A stretch of 64,000 bases of DNA from Citrobacter amalonaticus Y19 (lineage in GTDB: Bacteria; Pseudomonadota; Gammaproteobacteria; Enterobacterales; Enterobacteriaceae): contig NZ_CP011132.1 in NCBI RefSeq assembly GCF_000981805.1, forward strand, positions 2,356,001 to 2,420,000. The letters are read 5' to 3'. The first letter of the stretch is position 1, and each line of letters opens with the position of its first letter. The notes under the pieces are model-generated. The model was not told the origin of the DNA, ran no database searches, and saw only the letters and a program-made list of their open reading frames with translations. Shown piece by piece: positions 37,718 through 46,698 of the stretch. The translations under genes were made by a program, and so were the position numbers.

Positions 37718-38299
37718 TCAGTCTTTATCAATCCGGCTGGCGACAGCACCCTGCTGATCGCGATACTTCGCATCTTCACGACGGTTGTACGGTCGAAGCG
37801 CAGGCCCCGAAAGCGGCTCGAAGCTCAACGCGCCGATCAGCATTCCCGGGCGCAGAGCCAACGGTAATTTACCGGAATTATAAAATTCCAGCACAATACA
37901 GCCAGACCAGCCCGGATCGATACGATGCGCGGTCACGTGAACCATCAAACCGAGGCGCGCCAGTGAAGAGCGTCCGTCCAGCCAACCCACCAGATCTGCC
38001 GGCAAGGTCACCGACTCATAGGTCACCGCCAGCGCCAGTTCACCCGGATGCAGGTAAAATGCGTCACCTTCAGCCAGTACTATCTCGTCGCTCATCACGC
38101 GATCCAGCGCGGCGCTCACTTCTGCTTTTGGCCCGCTGAGATCGATAAAGGCAGCGGTATGTCCACTAAATGTACGAAATTTATTGCCCAGGCGCACATC
38201 CACGGTCGCGCCATTAATGCGCTCAACGGGCGGACGCGGGTTGATCGACAAACGGCCTTCATCAAGCCAGGCTTCAATATCTCGGTCACACAGACGCAT
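37718..38299 (-). CDS. dcd: dCTP deaminase Dcd
   Basis: This 193-residue trimeric enzyme converts dCTP to dUTP in thymidylate supply. The dUTPase-like motifs are present: G-W-L-D-G-R-S-S-L-A-R-L-G-L near residue 105 and I-V-L-E-F-Y-N-S-G with the catalytic Glu near 138. The open frame extends 18 codons upstream, but the ATG at 38299 gives the family N-terminus M-R-L-C-D-R-D-I-E. It lies between udk and asmA. Confidence 0.97.
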   Translation of the reverse strand: MRLCDRDIEAWLDEGRLSINPRPPVERINGATVDVRLGNKFRTFSGHTAAFIDLSGPKAEVSAALDRVMSDEIVLAEGDAFYLHPGELALAVTYESVTLPADLVGWLDGRSSLARLGLMVHVTAHRIDPGWSGCIVLEFYNSGKLPLALRPGMLIGALSFEPLSGPALRPYNRREDAKYRDQQGAVASRIDKD

Positions 38300-38390
38300 G
38301 GCACTTTCTCCTTTCGTGCATCGGGCGCTTAACGCATTGTGCATTAAGGGCAAACCAGGTTATCACTGAACGGTACACAATTCGCCGGGC

Positions 38391-39032
38391 TTATTCAAAG
38401 AACTGACTGATTTTCGCTTTAAGAATATCGATAGCAATGCGATTTTTCCCACCGCGCGGCACGATAATATCAGCGTACTGTTTAGACGGTTCAATAAATT
38501 GCAGGAACATCGGACGCACGGTCTTCTGATACTGCGCCATCACGGAATCCATCGAACGGCCGCGTTCATTCACATCACGCTTGATACGGCGCATCAGACA
38601 GATATCGAGCGGGGTATCGACAAAAATGGAGAAGTTCATCTCTTCACGCAACCGTGCGTCGGTCAGTAGCAAAATCCCTTCAAGAATGATGACTTTCTTG
38701 GGTTCAACGCGAACCGTCTCTTTCATGCGGGTGTGTTCGACATAACTGTAAACCGGCAACTCGATCGCCGAACCCCGTTTAAGAGCCTGCAGGTGCTGAA
38801 ACAGCAGACTATGATCCATCGCGTTCGGATGGTCGTAGTTGGTTTTAACGCGCTCTTCCATCGACAGATGGCTTTGATCTTTGTAATAGCTGTCTTCGGG
38901 AATAACGCCGATATGTTCGTCACCGACTTGTTCACGCAACTCACGATAAAGGGTACTGGCAATAAGACTCTTGCCGGAAGCCGATGCGCCAGCAATACCG
39001 ATAATGACGCACTGATGAGACTGATCAGTCAT
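38391..39032 (-). CDS. udk: Uridine/cytidine kinase Udk
   Basis: This 213-residue P-loop kinase phosphorylates uridine and cytidine in pyrimidine salvage. The Walker A motif G-A-S-A-S-G-K-S lies at residues 14-21. The substrate-binding D-H-P-N-A-M-D near residue 66 and E-G-I-L-L near residue 118 match the family. It is the first gene of the minus-strand operon with dcd and asmA and is divergent from dgcE. Confidence 0.97.
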   Translation of the reverse strand: MTDQSHQCVIIGIAGASASGKSLIASTLYRELREQVGDEHIGVIPEDSYYKDQSHLSMEERVKTNYDHPNAMDHSLLFQHLQALKRGSAIELPVYSYVEHTRMKETVRVEPKKVIILEGILLLTDARLREEMNFSIFVDTPLDICLMRRIKRDVNERGRSMDSVMAQYQKTVRPMFLQFIEPSKQYADIIVPRGGKNRIAIDILKAKISQFFE

Positions 39033-39358
39033 AAATTTTGCGACCTGAATAACCTGGTTAGGAAGGACGACGCCGCACGGGCGTCAAACGCGGCAATTAT
39101 AGGGATTTCAGACGTGCGATACCAGTCGAGATAGCAGGGAGTGTATTTGGCGCCCAATGATTCCCTGTCGCAAATTTATTTGTTCAGATTTAGAGCAACC
39201 CGCGGAATTAAGCCAGTTTCGCAGTAATTAATCGCCTTATAATGTCAAATTATGCGCAACCGGGATATAAATTGTAAATTGTTTGTACTAGCATAAACAG
39301 AGATTACTACGATGCGTCCGGGCGTTCCGCGACGTTCCGGCCACTCGGATACAAGGTA
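39033..39358. promoter_or_regulatory. Divergent promoter region udk / dgcE
   Basis: This 326-bp gap has no convincing coding frame. A TATAAT at 39238-39243 on the plus strand is a candidate -10 for dgcE, but no good -35 is seen at 16-18 bp. The stretch 39160-39300 is AT-rich. The dgcE ribosome site (AAGGT, 3 nt before the ATG) is weak. Confidence 0.4.
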
Positions 39359-42300
39359 ATGAGTAAACCATCCCAACATGTTTTAGTTACCTTGCCGCAT
39401 CCTCTGCTGCGCTTCGTCAGTTTAGGGCTGACGGCTTTTATTTTTACCCTTTTCTCGCTGGAATTATCACAGTTTGGAACCCAACTTGCCCCGCTCTGGT
39501 TCCCAACGTCGATCATGATGGTGGCCTTTTACCGTCACGCCGGGCGCATGTGGCCGGGGATTGCGCTTGTCTGCTCGCTGGGGAGCATTGGTGCATCGCT
39601 AATCCTGTTTCCGTCAGGCGAACTGAATTTTACCTACACCGCGATCAACATCATTGAAGCCGCCGTCGGCGCAATGTTATTGCGTAAGCTGTTACCCTGG
39701 TACAACCCGCTACAGAATCTCAATGACTGGATACGTCTCGCCTTCGGCAGTGCGGTGATCCCGCCGCTGTTGGGCGGGATTCTGGTCTGGATGTTGTCGC
39801 CACAGGAAACGCCGCTGAAAGCGTTTCTGATTTGGGTACTGTCGGAATCCATTGGCGCCCTGGCGCTGGTGCCGTTGGGCTTATTGTTCAAACCGCACTA
39901 CCTGCTGCGCCACCGCGATCCGCGCCTGCTCCTTGAGACGCTACTGACGCTGACGGTGACCTTAGTTCTGAGCTGGTTCGCCATGAAGTATGTTCCGTGG
40001 CCTTTCACCTTAGTGATCGTGTTACTGATGTGGAGCGCCGTGCGCTTACCGCGGATGGAAGCCTTTCTCATCTTCCTCGCCACCATCATGATGGTGTCAC
40101 TGATGATGGCATCTGATCCATCGCTGCTGACCACGCCCAAAGTGCATGTGATGAACAACCTGCCGTGGCTGCCGTTCTTAATGATTCTCTTACCGGCGAA
40201 TATCATGACCATGGTGATGTATGCGTTTCGCGCCGAGCGTAAGCACATTACGGAAAGCGAAGAACGTTTTCGCAATGCGATGGAGTATTCGGCGATCGGC
40301 ATGGCGCTGGTCGGTACGGAAGGGCAATGGCTACAGGCCAACAAAGCGTTATGCCAGTTTCTTGGCTATAACCAGGATGAGTTACGCGCGCTGACCTTTC
40401 AGCAACTCACCTGGCCGGAAGATCTGAATAAAGATCTGGAACAACTCACGATGCTGGTGTGCGGCGATATTAATAGCTATTCAATGGAGAAACGCTATTA
40501 CACCCGCGCGGGCGAGGTCGTCTGGGCGCTGCTGGCCGTCTCGCTGGTCCGCCATCCTGATGGCACGCCGCTTTACTTTATTGCGCAAATTGAAGACATC
40601 AACGATCTCAAACATACCGAATGGGTCAACAAACGGCTGATGGAACGCATCACGCTGGCAAATGAAGCCGGCGGCATCGGGATCTGGGAGTGGGAACTGC
40701 AACCCGACGTCATCAGTTGGGATAAGCGTATGTTCGAACTGTATGAAGTCCCTGCCCATGTTAAGCCCACCTGGTCGGTCTGGTACAACTGCGTGATCCC
40801 GGAAGATCGCGAGTATGCGGAAAAAGTGATTCGCGACTCCTTAGCCGCGCGCCTTCCCTTTAAGCTGGAATTTCGGATTGCGGCGAAAGGTGGCATCCGT
40901 CATATCCGCTCGCTGGCGAATCGGGTGTTAAATAAAGACGGCGAAGTCGAACGACTGCTCGGCATCAATATGGACATGACGGAAGTGAAGCAGCTGAATG
41001 AAGCGCTGTTTCAGGAAAAAGAACGTCTGCACATTACGCTGGACTCCATCGGGGAAGCGGTGGTGTGTATTGATGTCGACATGAAGGTTACCTTTATGAA
41101 CCCGGTCGCTGAGAAGATGAGCGGCTGGCAGCAAGAGAGTGCCATTGGCGTACCGCTGTTGACCGTGTTGCGAATCACCTTTGGCGATAACGGCCCGTTG
41201 ATGGAGAATATCTACAGCGCCGATATGTCCCGTTCCGCCATTGAACAGGATGTGGTTCTCCATTGCCGCAACGGCGGCAGTTACGATATTCACTACAGCA
41301 TTACCCCTCTCAGCACTCTGGATGGCGGCAATATCGGTTCGGTACTGGTGATTCAGGATGTCACCGAGTCGCGCAAGATGCTGCGTCAACTGAGCTACAG
41401 CGCGACCCATGACGCCCTCACCCATCTCACCAACCGGGCAAGTTTTGAAAACAAACTGAAGCAGTTACTGCAAACCGAGCGCCATTCGCATCAGCGTCAC
41501 GCGCTGGTCTTTATCGATCTTGATCGCTTTAAAGCGGTGAACGACAGCGCGGGTCACGCGGCGGGCGATGCGCTGCTGCGCGAACTGGCGCAACTGATGC
41601 TCAGCATGTTGCGCGCAAGCGACGTGCTGGCGCGACTGGGCGGCGATGAGTTCGGTCTGCTGCTGCCGGAATGTAATATTGAAAGCGCGCGCTTTATCGC
41701 CACGCGGATCATTAACGCCATCAACGATTACCACTTTATGTGGGAGGGCCGCCTGCACCGCATTGGCGCCAGCGCCGGAATTACGCTTATCGACGAGCAC
41801 AACTGTCAGGCGGTTGAGGTGATGTCACAGGCGGATATCGCCTGCTATGCCTCAAAAAATGGCGGGCGCGGTCAGGTGACCGTGTATGAACCACAGCAGG
41901 AACTGGCGCATCACGAGCGCGCGATGATGTCGCTGGATGAACAGTGGCGGATGATTAAAGATAACCATTTGCTGATGGTCGCCCGCGGCGTGGCGTCCCC
42001 GCGCATTCCCGAAGCGCGTAATTTCTGGCTGATCTCGCTGCGCCTGTGGACCAGCGAAGGGGAAGTCATGGAAGAGCAAGCTTTCCGGGCAAGCTTAGCC
42101 GATCCGGCGCTCAACCATGCGTTGGATCGCCGTGTACTCCATGAGTTTTTCCATCATGCGGCGCCGGCGGTTGCCAGTAAAGGGCTCAGCGTCGCCCTGC
42201 CCCTTTCCGTTGCCGGGTTGACCAGCGCCACGCTCATCGATGAACTCCTGAATCAACTGGAGCAGAGCACCCTGCCGGGACGCCTGCTGCACCTGATTGT

Positions 42301-42688
42301 GCCCGCAGAAGCGCTGTTACTGCATCCGCAAGAGAGCACCGCGGCACTCCAGAAATTACGTCAGGCAGGTTGTCACATCATTGTGAGCCAGATTGGCCGC
42401 GATCTGCAGATCTTCAATCTGATGACCAAAAGCATGGCGGATTACCTGCTGCTCGACAGTGAGCTGAGCACCAGCATTCACGGCAACATGATGGATGAAA
42501 TGCTGGTGTCGATTATTCAGGGTCACGCCCAGCGTCTGGGGATTAAAACCCTCGCCGGGCCGGTGCAAACGCCGATCGTCATGGATACGCTATCGGGTAT
42601 TGGTGTTGACCAGATTTATGGCGACATCATTGCCGAAGCACAGCCGCTGGATCTGCTACTCAATACCAGTTATTTCGCGATCAACTGA
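39359..42688 (+). CDS. dgcE: Diguanylate cyclase DgcE (YegE): MASE1-PAS3-GGDEF-degenerate EAL
   Basis: This 1109-residue inner-membrane enzyme makes c-di-GMP. An N-terminal MASE1 sensor with about ten membrane segments (1-290) is followed by three PAS/PAC units (roughly 300-420, 430-545, 550-670), a GGDEF domain with the exact active site at residues 761-765, and an EAL-like C-terminus (850-1100). An RxxD inhibitory site (R752-D755) sits five residues before GGDEF, so product inhibition is expected. The C-terminal domain lacks the E-A-L motif and other catalytic acids, as in E. coli, and should be non-hydrolytic. In E. coli DgcE drives curli and cellulose control through CsgD. Its end overlaps alkA by 33 bp. 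Confidence 0.96.
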   Translation: MSKPSQHVLVTLPHPLLRFVSLGLTAFIFTLFSLELSQFGTQLAPLWFPTSIMMVAFYRHAGRMWPGIALVCSLGSIGASLILFPSGELNFTYTAINIIEAAVGAMLLRKLLPWYNPLQNLNDWIRLAFGSAVIPPLLGGILVWMLSPQETPLKAFLIWVLSESIGALALVPLGLLFKPHYLLRHRDPRLLLETLLTLTVTLVLSWFAMKYVPWPFTLVIVLLMWSAVRLPRMEAFLIFLATIMMVSLMMASDPSLLTTPKVHVMNNLPWLPFLMILLPANIMTMVMYAFRAERKHITESEERFRNAMEYSAIGMALVGTEGQWLQANKALCQFLGYNQDELRALTFQQLTWPEDLNKDLEQLTMLVCGDINSYSMEKRYYTRAGEVVWALLAVSLVRHPDGTPLYFIAQIEDINDLKHTEWVNKRLMERITLANEAGGIGIWEWELQPDVISWDKRMFELYEVPAHVKPTWSVWYNCVIPEDREYAEKVIRDSLAARLPFKLEFRIAAKGGIRHIRSLANRVLNKDGEVERLLGINMDMTEVKQLNEALFQEKERLHITLDSIGEAVVCIDVDMKVTFMNPVAEKMSGWQQESAIGVPLLTVLRITFGDNGPLMENIYSADMSRSAIEQDVVLHCRNGGSYDIHYSITPLSTLDGGNIGSVLVIQDVTESRKMLRQLSYSATHDALTHLTNRASFENKLKQLLQTERHSHQRHALVFIDLDRFKAVNDSAGHAAGDALLRELAQLMLSMLRASDVLARLGGDEFGLLLPECNIESARFIATRIINAINDYHFMWEGRLHRIGASAGITLIDEHNCQAVEVMSQADIACYASKNGGRGQVTVYEPQQELAHHERAMMSLDEQWRMIKDNHLLMVARGVASPRIPEARNFWLISLRLWTSEGEVMEEQAFRASLADPALNHALDRRVLHEFFHHAAPAVASKGLSVALPLSVAGLTSATLIDELLNQLEQSTLPGRLLHLIVPAEALLLHPQESTAALQKLRQAGCHIIVSQIGRDLQIFNLMTKSMADYLLLDSELSTSIHGNMMDEMLVSIIQGHAQRLGIKTLAGPVQTPIVMDTLSGIGVDQIYGDIIAEAQPLDLLLNTSYFAIN

Positions 42689-43525
42689 CGGCTGCCACCC
42701 CTCGGTATACCAGATGTGTAATAACGCATAGGAACGCCAGGGTTTCCAGCGCTCCGCATAGCGACGGATCTGCGCAGGGGTCATCCCTGGAAAACGCTGC
42801 TTGATCAGGTAGTCGTCAGGCAAGAACACATCCTTGGCCTGCCAGCCGCGCAGGGCAAAATAGTTTGCCGTCCAGCGACCGATTCCCGGAAATCCTTGTA
42901 ACGTTTTAATCCCTTGTTCAATATCTTCCGGCGGCTGGGTCATCAGTGTCCCATCCCGCGCGGCCTGCGCCAGATGGATGAGCGCGTTGGCGCGCATCAT
43001 CGGCATGCCCAACGTTTTCAGCTCCAGCGGATCGGCGGCGGCTAACTGTTCAGGGGTCGGGAAACAGACGTATTCCGGTGCGTCCTCCAACACGTCGCCA
43101 TACAAACGTGCGACTTTTGACGTCAGTTTTGCCGCCATCGCCACACTCACCAGTTGGCCCAGAATCGCCCGAACACCCTGCTCAAAAGCGTCCACCGAAC
43201 CTGGCAGGCGCAGCCCCGGACGCGCCGCACCCAGTTCACCTAAAACATGGCTAATCTGCTGCGGTTTACACCGCAGGTCGAACAATCGTTCCATTTTTTC
43301 AAGACAGATATCCGCAACCGACAGCAGCCCTTCACTCAGTGTCACCTGAAGCGTGTAAGTCTCCGTATCGGGGACGACGGTGATGATACCCGTGTGTTGA
43401 CCTATTGCCAGACTCCGCGTGTAGCGTAACGCCTCTACCGTTTCCACGCCGCTGACCGCACGAGCGGCAAGAAAACCTAAAATCCATGACCAGTCATACG
43501 GCGGTTGCCAGCTCAGGGTAAACAT
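42656..43525 (-). CDS. alkA: 3-methyladenine DNA glycosylase II AlkA
   Basis: This 289-residue alkylation-repair glycosylase of the HhH-GPD superfamily removes 3-methyladenine and related bases. The helix-hairpin-helix G-F-P-G-I-G-R-W-T-A is at residues 211-220 and the catalytic Asp238 in D-V-F-L-P-D-D-Y matches E. coli numbering. The start at 43525 has AGGAGAAG upstream; the frame stays open 41 codons further but lacks homology. It is convergent with dgcE, with a 33-bp overlap of the coding ends. Confidence 0.95.
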   Translation of the reverse strand: MFTLSWQPPYDWSWILGFLAARAVSGVETVEALRYTRSLAIGQHTGIITVVPDTETYTLQVTLSEGLLSVADICLEKMERLFDLRCKPQQISHVLGELGAARPGLRLPGSVDAFEQGVRAILGQLVSVAMAAKLTSKVARLYGDVLEDAPEYVCFPTPEQLAAADPLELKTLGMPMMRANALIHLAQAARDGTLMTQPPEDIEQGIKTLQGFPGIGRWTANYFALRGWQAKDVFLPDDYLIKQRFPGMTPAQIRRYAERWKPWRSYALLHIWYTEGWQPSVDREITGIE

Positions 43526-43661
43526 CCTCTTCTCCTTTTTCTGCAAACCTTCAGCATAAACGCTATTCAGGCGTTGCGCTTTGCTTTCATATTCCAGTTG
43601 TCGCGACGACAACATTTCGCTAAAGTCACGCCCCTTCTTCACTGGCATGGGGATTTTTAAG

Positions 43662-45014
43662 GTGTTTATTGGATTTGATTACGGTACCGCTAACTGCTCT
43701 GTCGCCGTCATGCGCGACGGCAAGCCGCAACTGCTGAAAATGGAAAACGGCAGCACGCTGCTGCCTTCCATGCTTTGCGCGCCGACACGTGAATCGGTGA
43801 GCGAATGGCTCTACCGCCATCATGATGTTCCGACACCGGACGATGAAACGCAGGCGCTGCTGCGCCGGGCCATTCGCTTTAATCGCGACGAGGACATCGA
43901 CGTTCACGCCGGCAGCGTACAGTTTGGCCTGTCATCGCTTGGACACTATATTGACGACCCGGAAGAGGTGTACTTCGTTAAATCACCGAAATCCTTCCTC
44001 GGCGCCAGCGGGCTAAAGCCGCAACAGGTCGCGCTGTTTGAAGATTTAGTCTGCGCAATGATGCTGCACATCCGCCAGCAGGCACAAAACCAGCTCCCTG
44101 AAACCATCACCCAGGCGGTCATTGGGCGTCCCATTAACTTCCAGGGATTAGGCGGTGATGAAGCGAACCGCCAGGCGCAGGGCATTCTGGAGCGGGCGGC
44201 AAAACGGGCGGGATTTCAGGATGTCGTTTTCCAGTATGAGCCCGTCGCGGCGGGGCTGGACTACGAAGCGACATTGCAGGAGGAGAAACGCGTCCTGGTG
44301 GTGGACATCGGCGGTGGTACCACCGACTGTTCATTACTGCTGATGGGGCCGCAGTGGCATCACCGCGCCGACCGTGAGTCCAGTCTGCTCGGGCACAGCG
44401 GCTGTCGCGTAGGCGGGAACGATCTGGATATCGCGCTGGCATTTAAACACCTGATGCCGCTGCTCGGTATGGGGGGCGAAACAGAGAAAGGGATCGCCCT
44501 GCCAGTGCTGCCATGGTGGAATGCGGTGGCTATCAACGATGTCCCGGCGCAAAGTGATTTCTACAGCAGCGCCACGGGCCGCCTGCTGAACGACCTGGTG
44601 CGCGATGCCCGCGAACCGGAGCAGGTCGCACTGCTGCGGAAAGTCTGGCGTCAACGCCTCGGCTATCGCCTGGTCCGCAGCGCTGAAGAGGGCAAAATTG
44701 CACTGTCAGCACAGCCCGAGATTAACGCGACACTCCCGTTTATCCGTGACGATCTGGCGACCGTGATTAGCCAACAAGGGCTGGAAAGTGCGCTGGATCA
44801 GCCGCTCACCCGAATTCTGGAACAGGTGCAACTGGCGCTGGATAACGCCCAGGAAAAACCGGAGGTCATCTATCTGACCGGTGGCAGCGCCCGCTCGCCG
44901 CTAATCAAAAAAGCGCTGACCGCCAAACTGCCGGGTATTCCTGTTGCCGGGGGCGATGACTTCGGTTCTGTTACCGCCGGTCTGGCCCGCTGGGCTGAGG
45001 TGGTATTCCGCTAA
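43662..45014 (+). CDS. yegD: Hsp70-family protein YegD
   Basis: This 450-residue DnaK-like ATPase domain protein lacks a full substrate-binding lid. Phosphate-1 (F-I-G-F-D-Y-G-T-A-N-C), phosphate-2 (V-V-D-I-G-G-G-T-T-D-C) and adenosine (Y-L-T-G-G-S-A-R-S-P) motifs are all seen. The GTG at 43662, with GGGGA upstream, gives the family start F-I-G-F-D-Y-G; an ATG at 43647 would add five residues. Its physiological role is unknown. In E. coli yegI-yegL follow, but here the Ibs/Sib locus and mdtA come directly after. Confidence 0.92.
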   Translation: MFIGFDYGTANCSVAVMRDGKPQLLKMENGSTLLPSMLCAPTRESVSEWLYRHHDVPTPDDETQALLRRAIRFNRDEDIDVHAGSVQFGLSSLGHYIDDPEEVYFVKSPKSFLGASGLKPQQVALFEDLVCAMMLHIRQQAQNQLPETITQAVIGRPINFQGLGGDEANRQAQGILERAAKRAGFQDVVFQYEPVAAGLDYEATLQEEKRVLVVDIGGGTTDCSLLLMGPQWHHRADRESSLLGHSGCRVGGNDLDIALAFKHLMPLLGMGGETEKGIALPVLPWWNAVAINDVPAQSDFYSSATGRLLNDLVRDAREPEQVALLRKVWRQRLGYRLVRSAEEGKIALSAQPEINATLPFIRDDLATVISQQGLESALDQPLTRILEQVQLALDNAQEKPEVIYLTGGSARSPLIKKALTAKLPGIPVAGGDDFGSVTAGLARWAEVVFR

Positions 45015-45041
45015 ACGCCTCGCAAGCTGAAAGCGGATGGA

Positions 45042-45070
45042 TTGACATTAAGGTTCATGTGGCTTAGTTT
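45042..45070 (+). promoter_or_regulatory. Promoter of the Sib antisense RNA
   Basis: A perfect TTGACA (45042-45047), a 17-bp spacer and TAGTTT (45065-45070) place transcription start at about 45077. The RNA family's conserved 5' end (GAGGGTTAGGGAGAG) begins there. Confidence 0.75.
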
Positions 45071-45076
45071 CAGGAG

Positions 45077-45214
45077 TGAGGGTTAGGGAGAGTTTCCCCT
45101 CCCCCTGGTGTCTTAGTAAGCCGGTAAGCTAATGACTAAGAGTATCACCAGTATGATGACTAGCCTCATCATAACCCTTTCCTTATTTTGGCCCCTTCCT
45201 CGGGAGGGGCTTTC
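45077..45214 (+). ncRNA. sib: Sib antisense RNA, antitoxin of the Ibs/Sib type I system
   Basis: The strand shows the conserved Sib (QUAD) features: the purine-rich 5' end, a region fully complementary to the ibs frame, the conserved CATCATAACCCTTTCCTTAT segment, and the terminator GCCCCT...AGGGGC followed by TTT (45191-45213). Length is about 138 nt. Sib RNAs are constitutive and repress the overlapping ibs mRNA by base pairing. In E. coli K-12 two such loci (sibA, sibB) lie at the same place upstream of mdtA; here I see one. Confidence 0.9.
45113..45172 (-). CDS. ibs: Ibs toxic membrane peptide
   Basis: The 19-residue frame reads MMRLVIILVILLVISLPAY and stops with TAA. It nearly matches the known Ibs peptides (E. 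coli IbsC: M-M-R-L-V-I-I-L-I-V-L-L-L-I-S-F-S-A-Y). Ibs peptides insert in the inner membrane and depolarise it when overproduced. A GGAAAGGG purine stretch precedes the double ATG. The frame lies entirely antisense to the Sib RNA, so repression by base pairing is expected. It is too short for ordinary gene finders. Confidence 0.9.
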   Translation of the reverse strand: MMRLVIILVILLVISLPAY

Positions 45215-45379
45215 CCGTTCCAGCATCCCGCTGAAATCCGTGGCTTACCTCCTTTTTGCCGTGCCGCCACTGTAGCGCACAATTCCTTATGAGCCTTATT
45301 CGACGATGATTGTTGCGTAACGCCTCGCAAAGCGCGCCGCCATTCGGATGAATCCGTACAGGGTTTCATAATTCCTCCA

Positions 45380-45397
45380 TTTTTCTCCCTTGATGGC
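45380..45397 (+). promoter_or_regulatory. BaeR box upstream of mdtA
   Basis: TTTTTCTCCCTTGATGGC agrees with about 14-15 of 18 positions of the BaeR consensus (TTTTTCTCCATnATTGGC). It ends 53 bp before the mdtA ATG. BaeR, encoded at the far end of the same operon, would activate mdtABCD-baeSR, a positive feedback loop. Confidence 0.8.
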
Positions 45398-45450
45398 TGG
45401 CTAAACTAGTATCATTCCGTGAAACGTTTCAGGATGAGAAACTCATAACG

Positions 45451-46698
45451 ATGAAAGGCAGCAACAAATCCCGTTGGACGATCGCCATTGTGGTGGTGAT
45501 CGCCGCCATCGCCGCATTCTGGTTCTGGCAGAGCCGTAATGAACCGCAGGGCACAGCGCCCGGCGCAACCGGGCAAGCAAAGCCAACGGCTGGCACAGGT
45601 CGTCGCGGTATGCGTTCAGGCCCACTCGCGCCGGTTCAGGCCGCGACCGCCACGGAGCAGGCTGTTCCACGCTATCTCACCGGACTGGGCACGATGACTG
45701 CCGCCAACACCGTTATCGTGCGTAGCCGCGTGGATGGACAACTGCTGGCGCTGCATTTTCAGGAAGGACAACAGGTTAAAGCCGGCGACCTGCTGGCGGA
45801 GATCGATCCCAGCCAGTTTAAAGTAGCGCTGGCACAGGCGCAGGGAGTCCTGGCGAAAGACAAAGCCACCCTCGCCAACGCGCGGCGCGATCTGGCCCGT
45901 TACCAGCAACTGGTCAAAAGCAATTTAGTCTCCCGCCAGGAGCTCGATGCCCAGCAGGCGCTGGTGAGCGAATCCGAAGGCACGATTAAGGCCGATGAGG
46001 CCAGTGTCGCCAGCGCGCAACTGCAACTCGACTGGAGCCGCATCACCGCGCCGGTCGACGGGCGCGTCGGTCTGAAACAGGTCGATGTCGGCAATCAGAT
46101 TTCCAGTGGCGATACCACCGGCATTGTGGTGATTACTCAGACACATCCCATCGACCTGGTGTTCACCCTGCCGGAAAGCGATATCGCTACCGTGGTGCAG
46201 GCACAAAAAAGCGGACAGCCGCTGGTCGTTGAAGCCTGGGATCGGACCAATTCGAAAAAGCTCAGTTCAGGTGTGCTGCTGAGTCTGGACAACCAGATCG
46301 ATGCCACCACCGGAACGATTAAAGTGAAGGCTCGCTTTGATAATCAGGATGACGCGCTGTTCCCGAACCAGTTTGTCAATGCCCGGATGCTGGTCGACAC
46401 CGAACAAAACGCCGTGGTGATCCCAACTGCCGCCCTGCAAATGGGCAACGAAGGTCACTTCGTCTGGGTACTGAACGATGAAAACAAGGTCAGTAAGCAT
46501 CTGGTTAAAACAGGCATTCAGGACAGCCAGAGAGTGGTGATCAGCGCCGGGATTTCGGCAGGTGACCGCGTCGTCACCGATGGGATTGACCGCCTGACGG
46601 AAGGGGCGAAAGTGGAAGTGGTGGAAGCGCAAGCCGCCACCACAACCGATACGAAAGCCACCAACCGCGAATACGGCACGAAAGGAGCGCGCTCCTGA
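45451..46698 (+). CDS. mdtA: Multidrug efflux periplasmic adaptor MdtA
   Basis: This 415-residue membrane-fusion protein has an N-terminal anchor (residues 10-27), a biotinyl-lipoyl and hairpin region (residues ~85-190, Q-Q-A-L-V-S-E in the coiled coil), and beta-barrel and membrane-proximal domains. It links the MdtB/MdtC RND pump to TolC and exports bile salts and novobiocin in E. coli. The stop shares its last A with the mdtB ATG. It is first in the BaeR-controlled operon. Confidence 0.96.
   Translation: MKGSNKSRWTIAIVVVIAAIAAFWFWQSRNEPQGTAPGATGQAKPTAGTGRRGMRSGPLAPVQAATATEQAVPRYLTGLGTMTAANTVIVRSRVDGQLLALHFQEGQQVKAGDLLAEIDPSQFKVALAQAQGVLAKDKATLANARRDLARYQQLVKSNLVSRQELDAQQALVSESEGTIKADEASVASAQLQLDWSRITAPVDGRVGLKQVDVGNQISSGDTTGIVVITQTHPIDLVFTLPESDIATVVQAQKSGQPLVVEAWDRTNSKKLSSGVLLSLDNQIDATTGTIKVKARFDNQDDALFPNQFVNARMLVDTEQNAVVIPTAALQMGNEGHFVWVLNDENKVSKHLVKTGIQDSQRVVISAGISAGDRVVTDGIDRLTEGAKVEVVEAQAATTTDTKATNREYGTKGARS

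Noticed and set aside
45215..45370. Second Ibs/Sib copy as in E. coli sibA-sibB
   Set aside because: No double-ATG hydrophobic 18-19 codon frame and no second terminator of the Sib type is visible.
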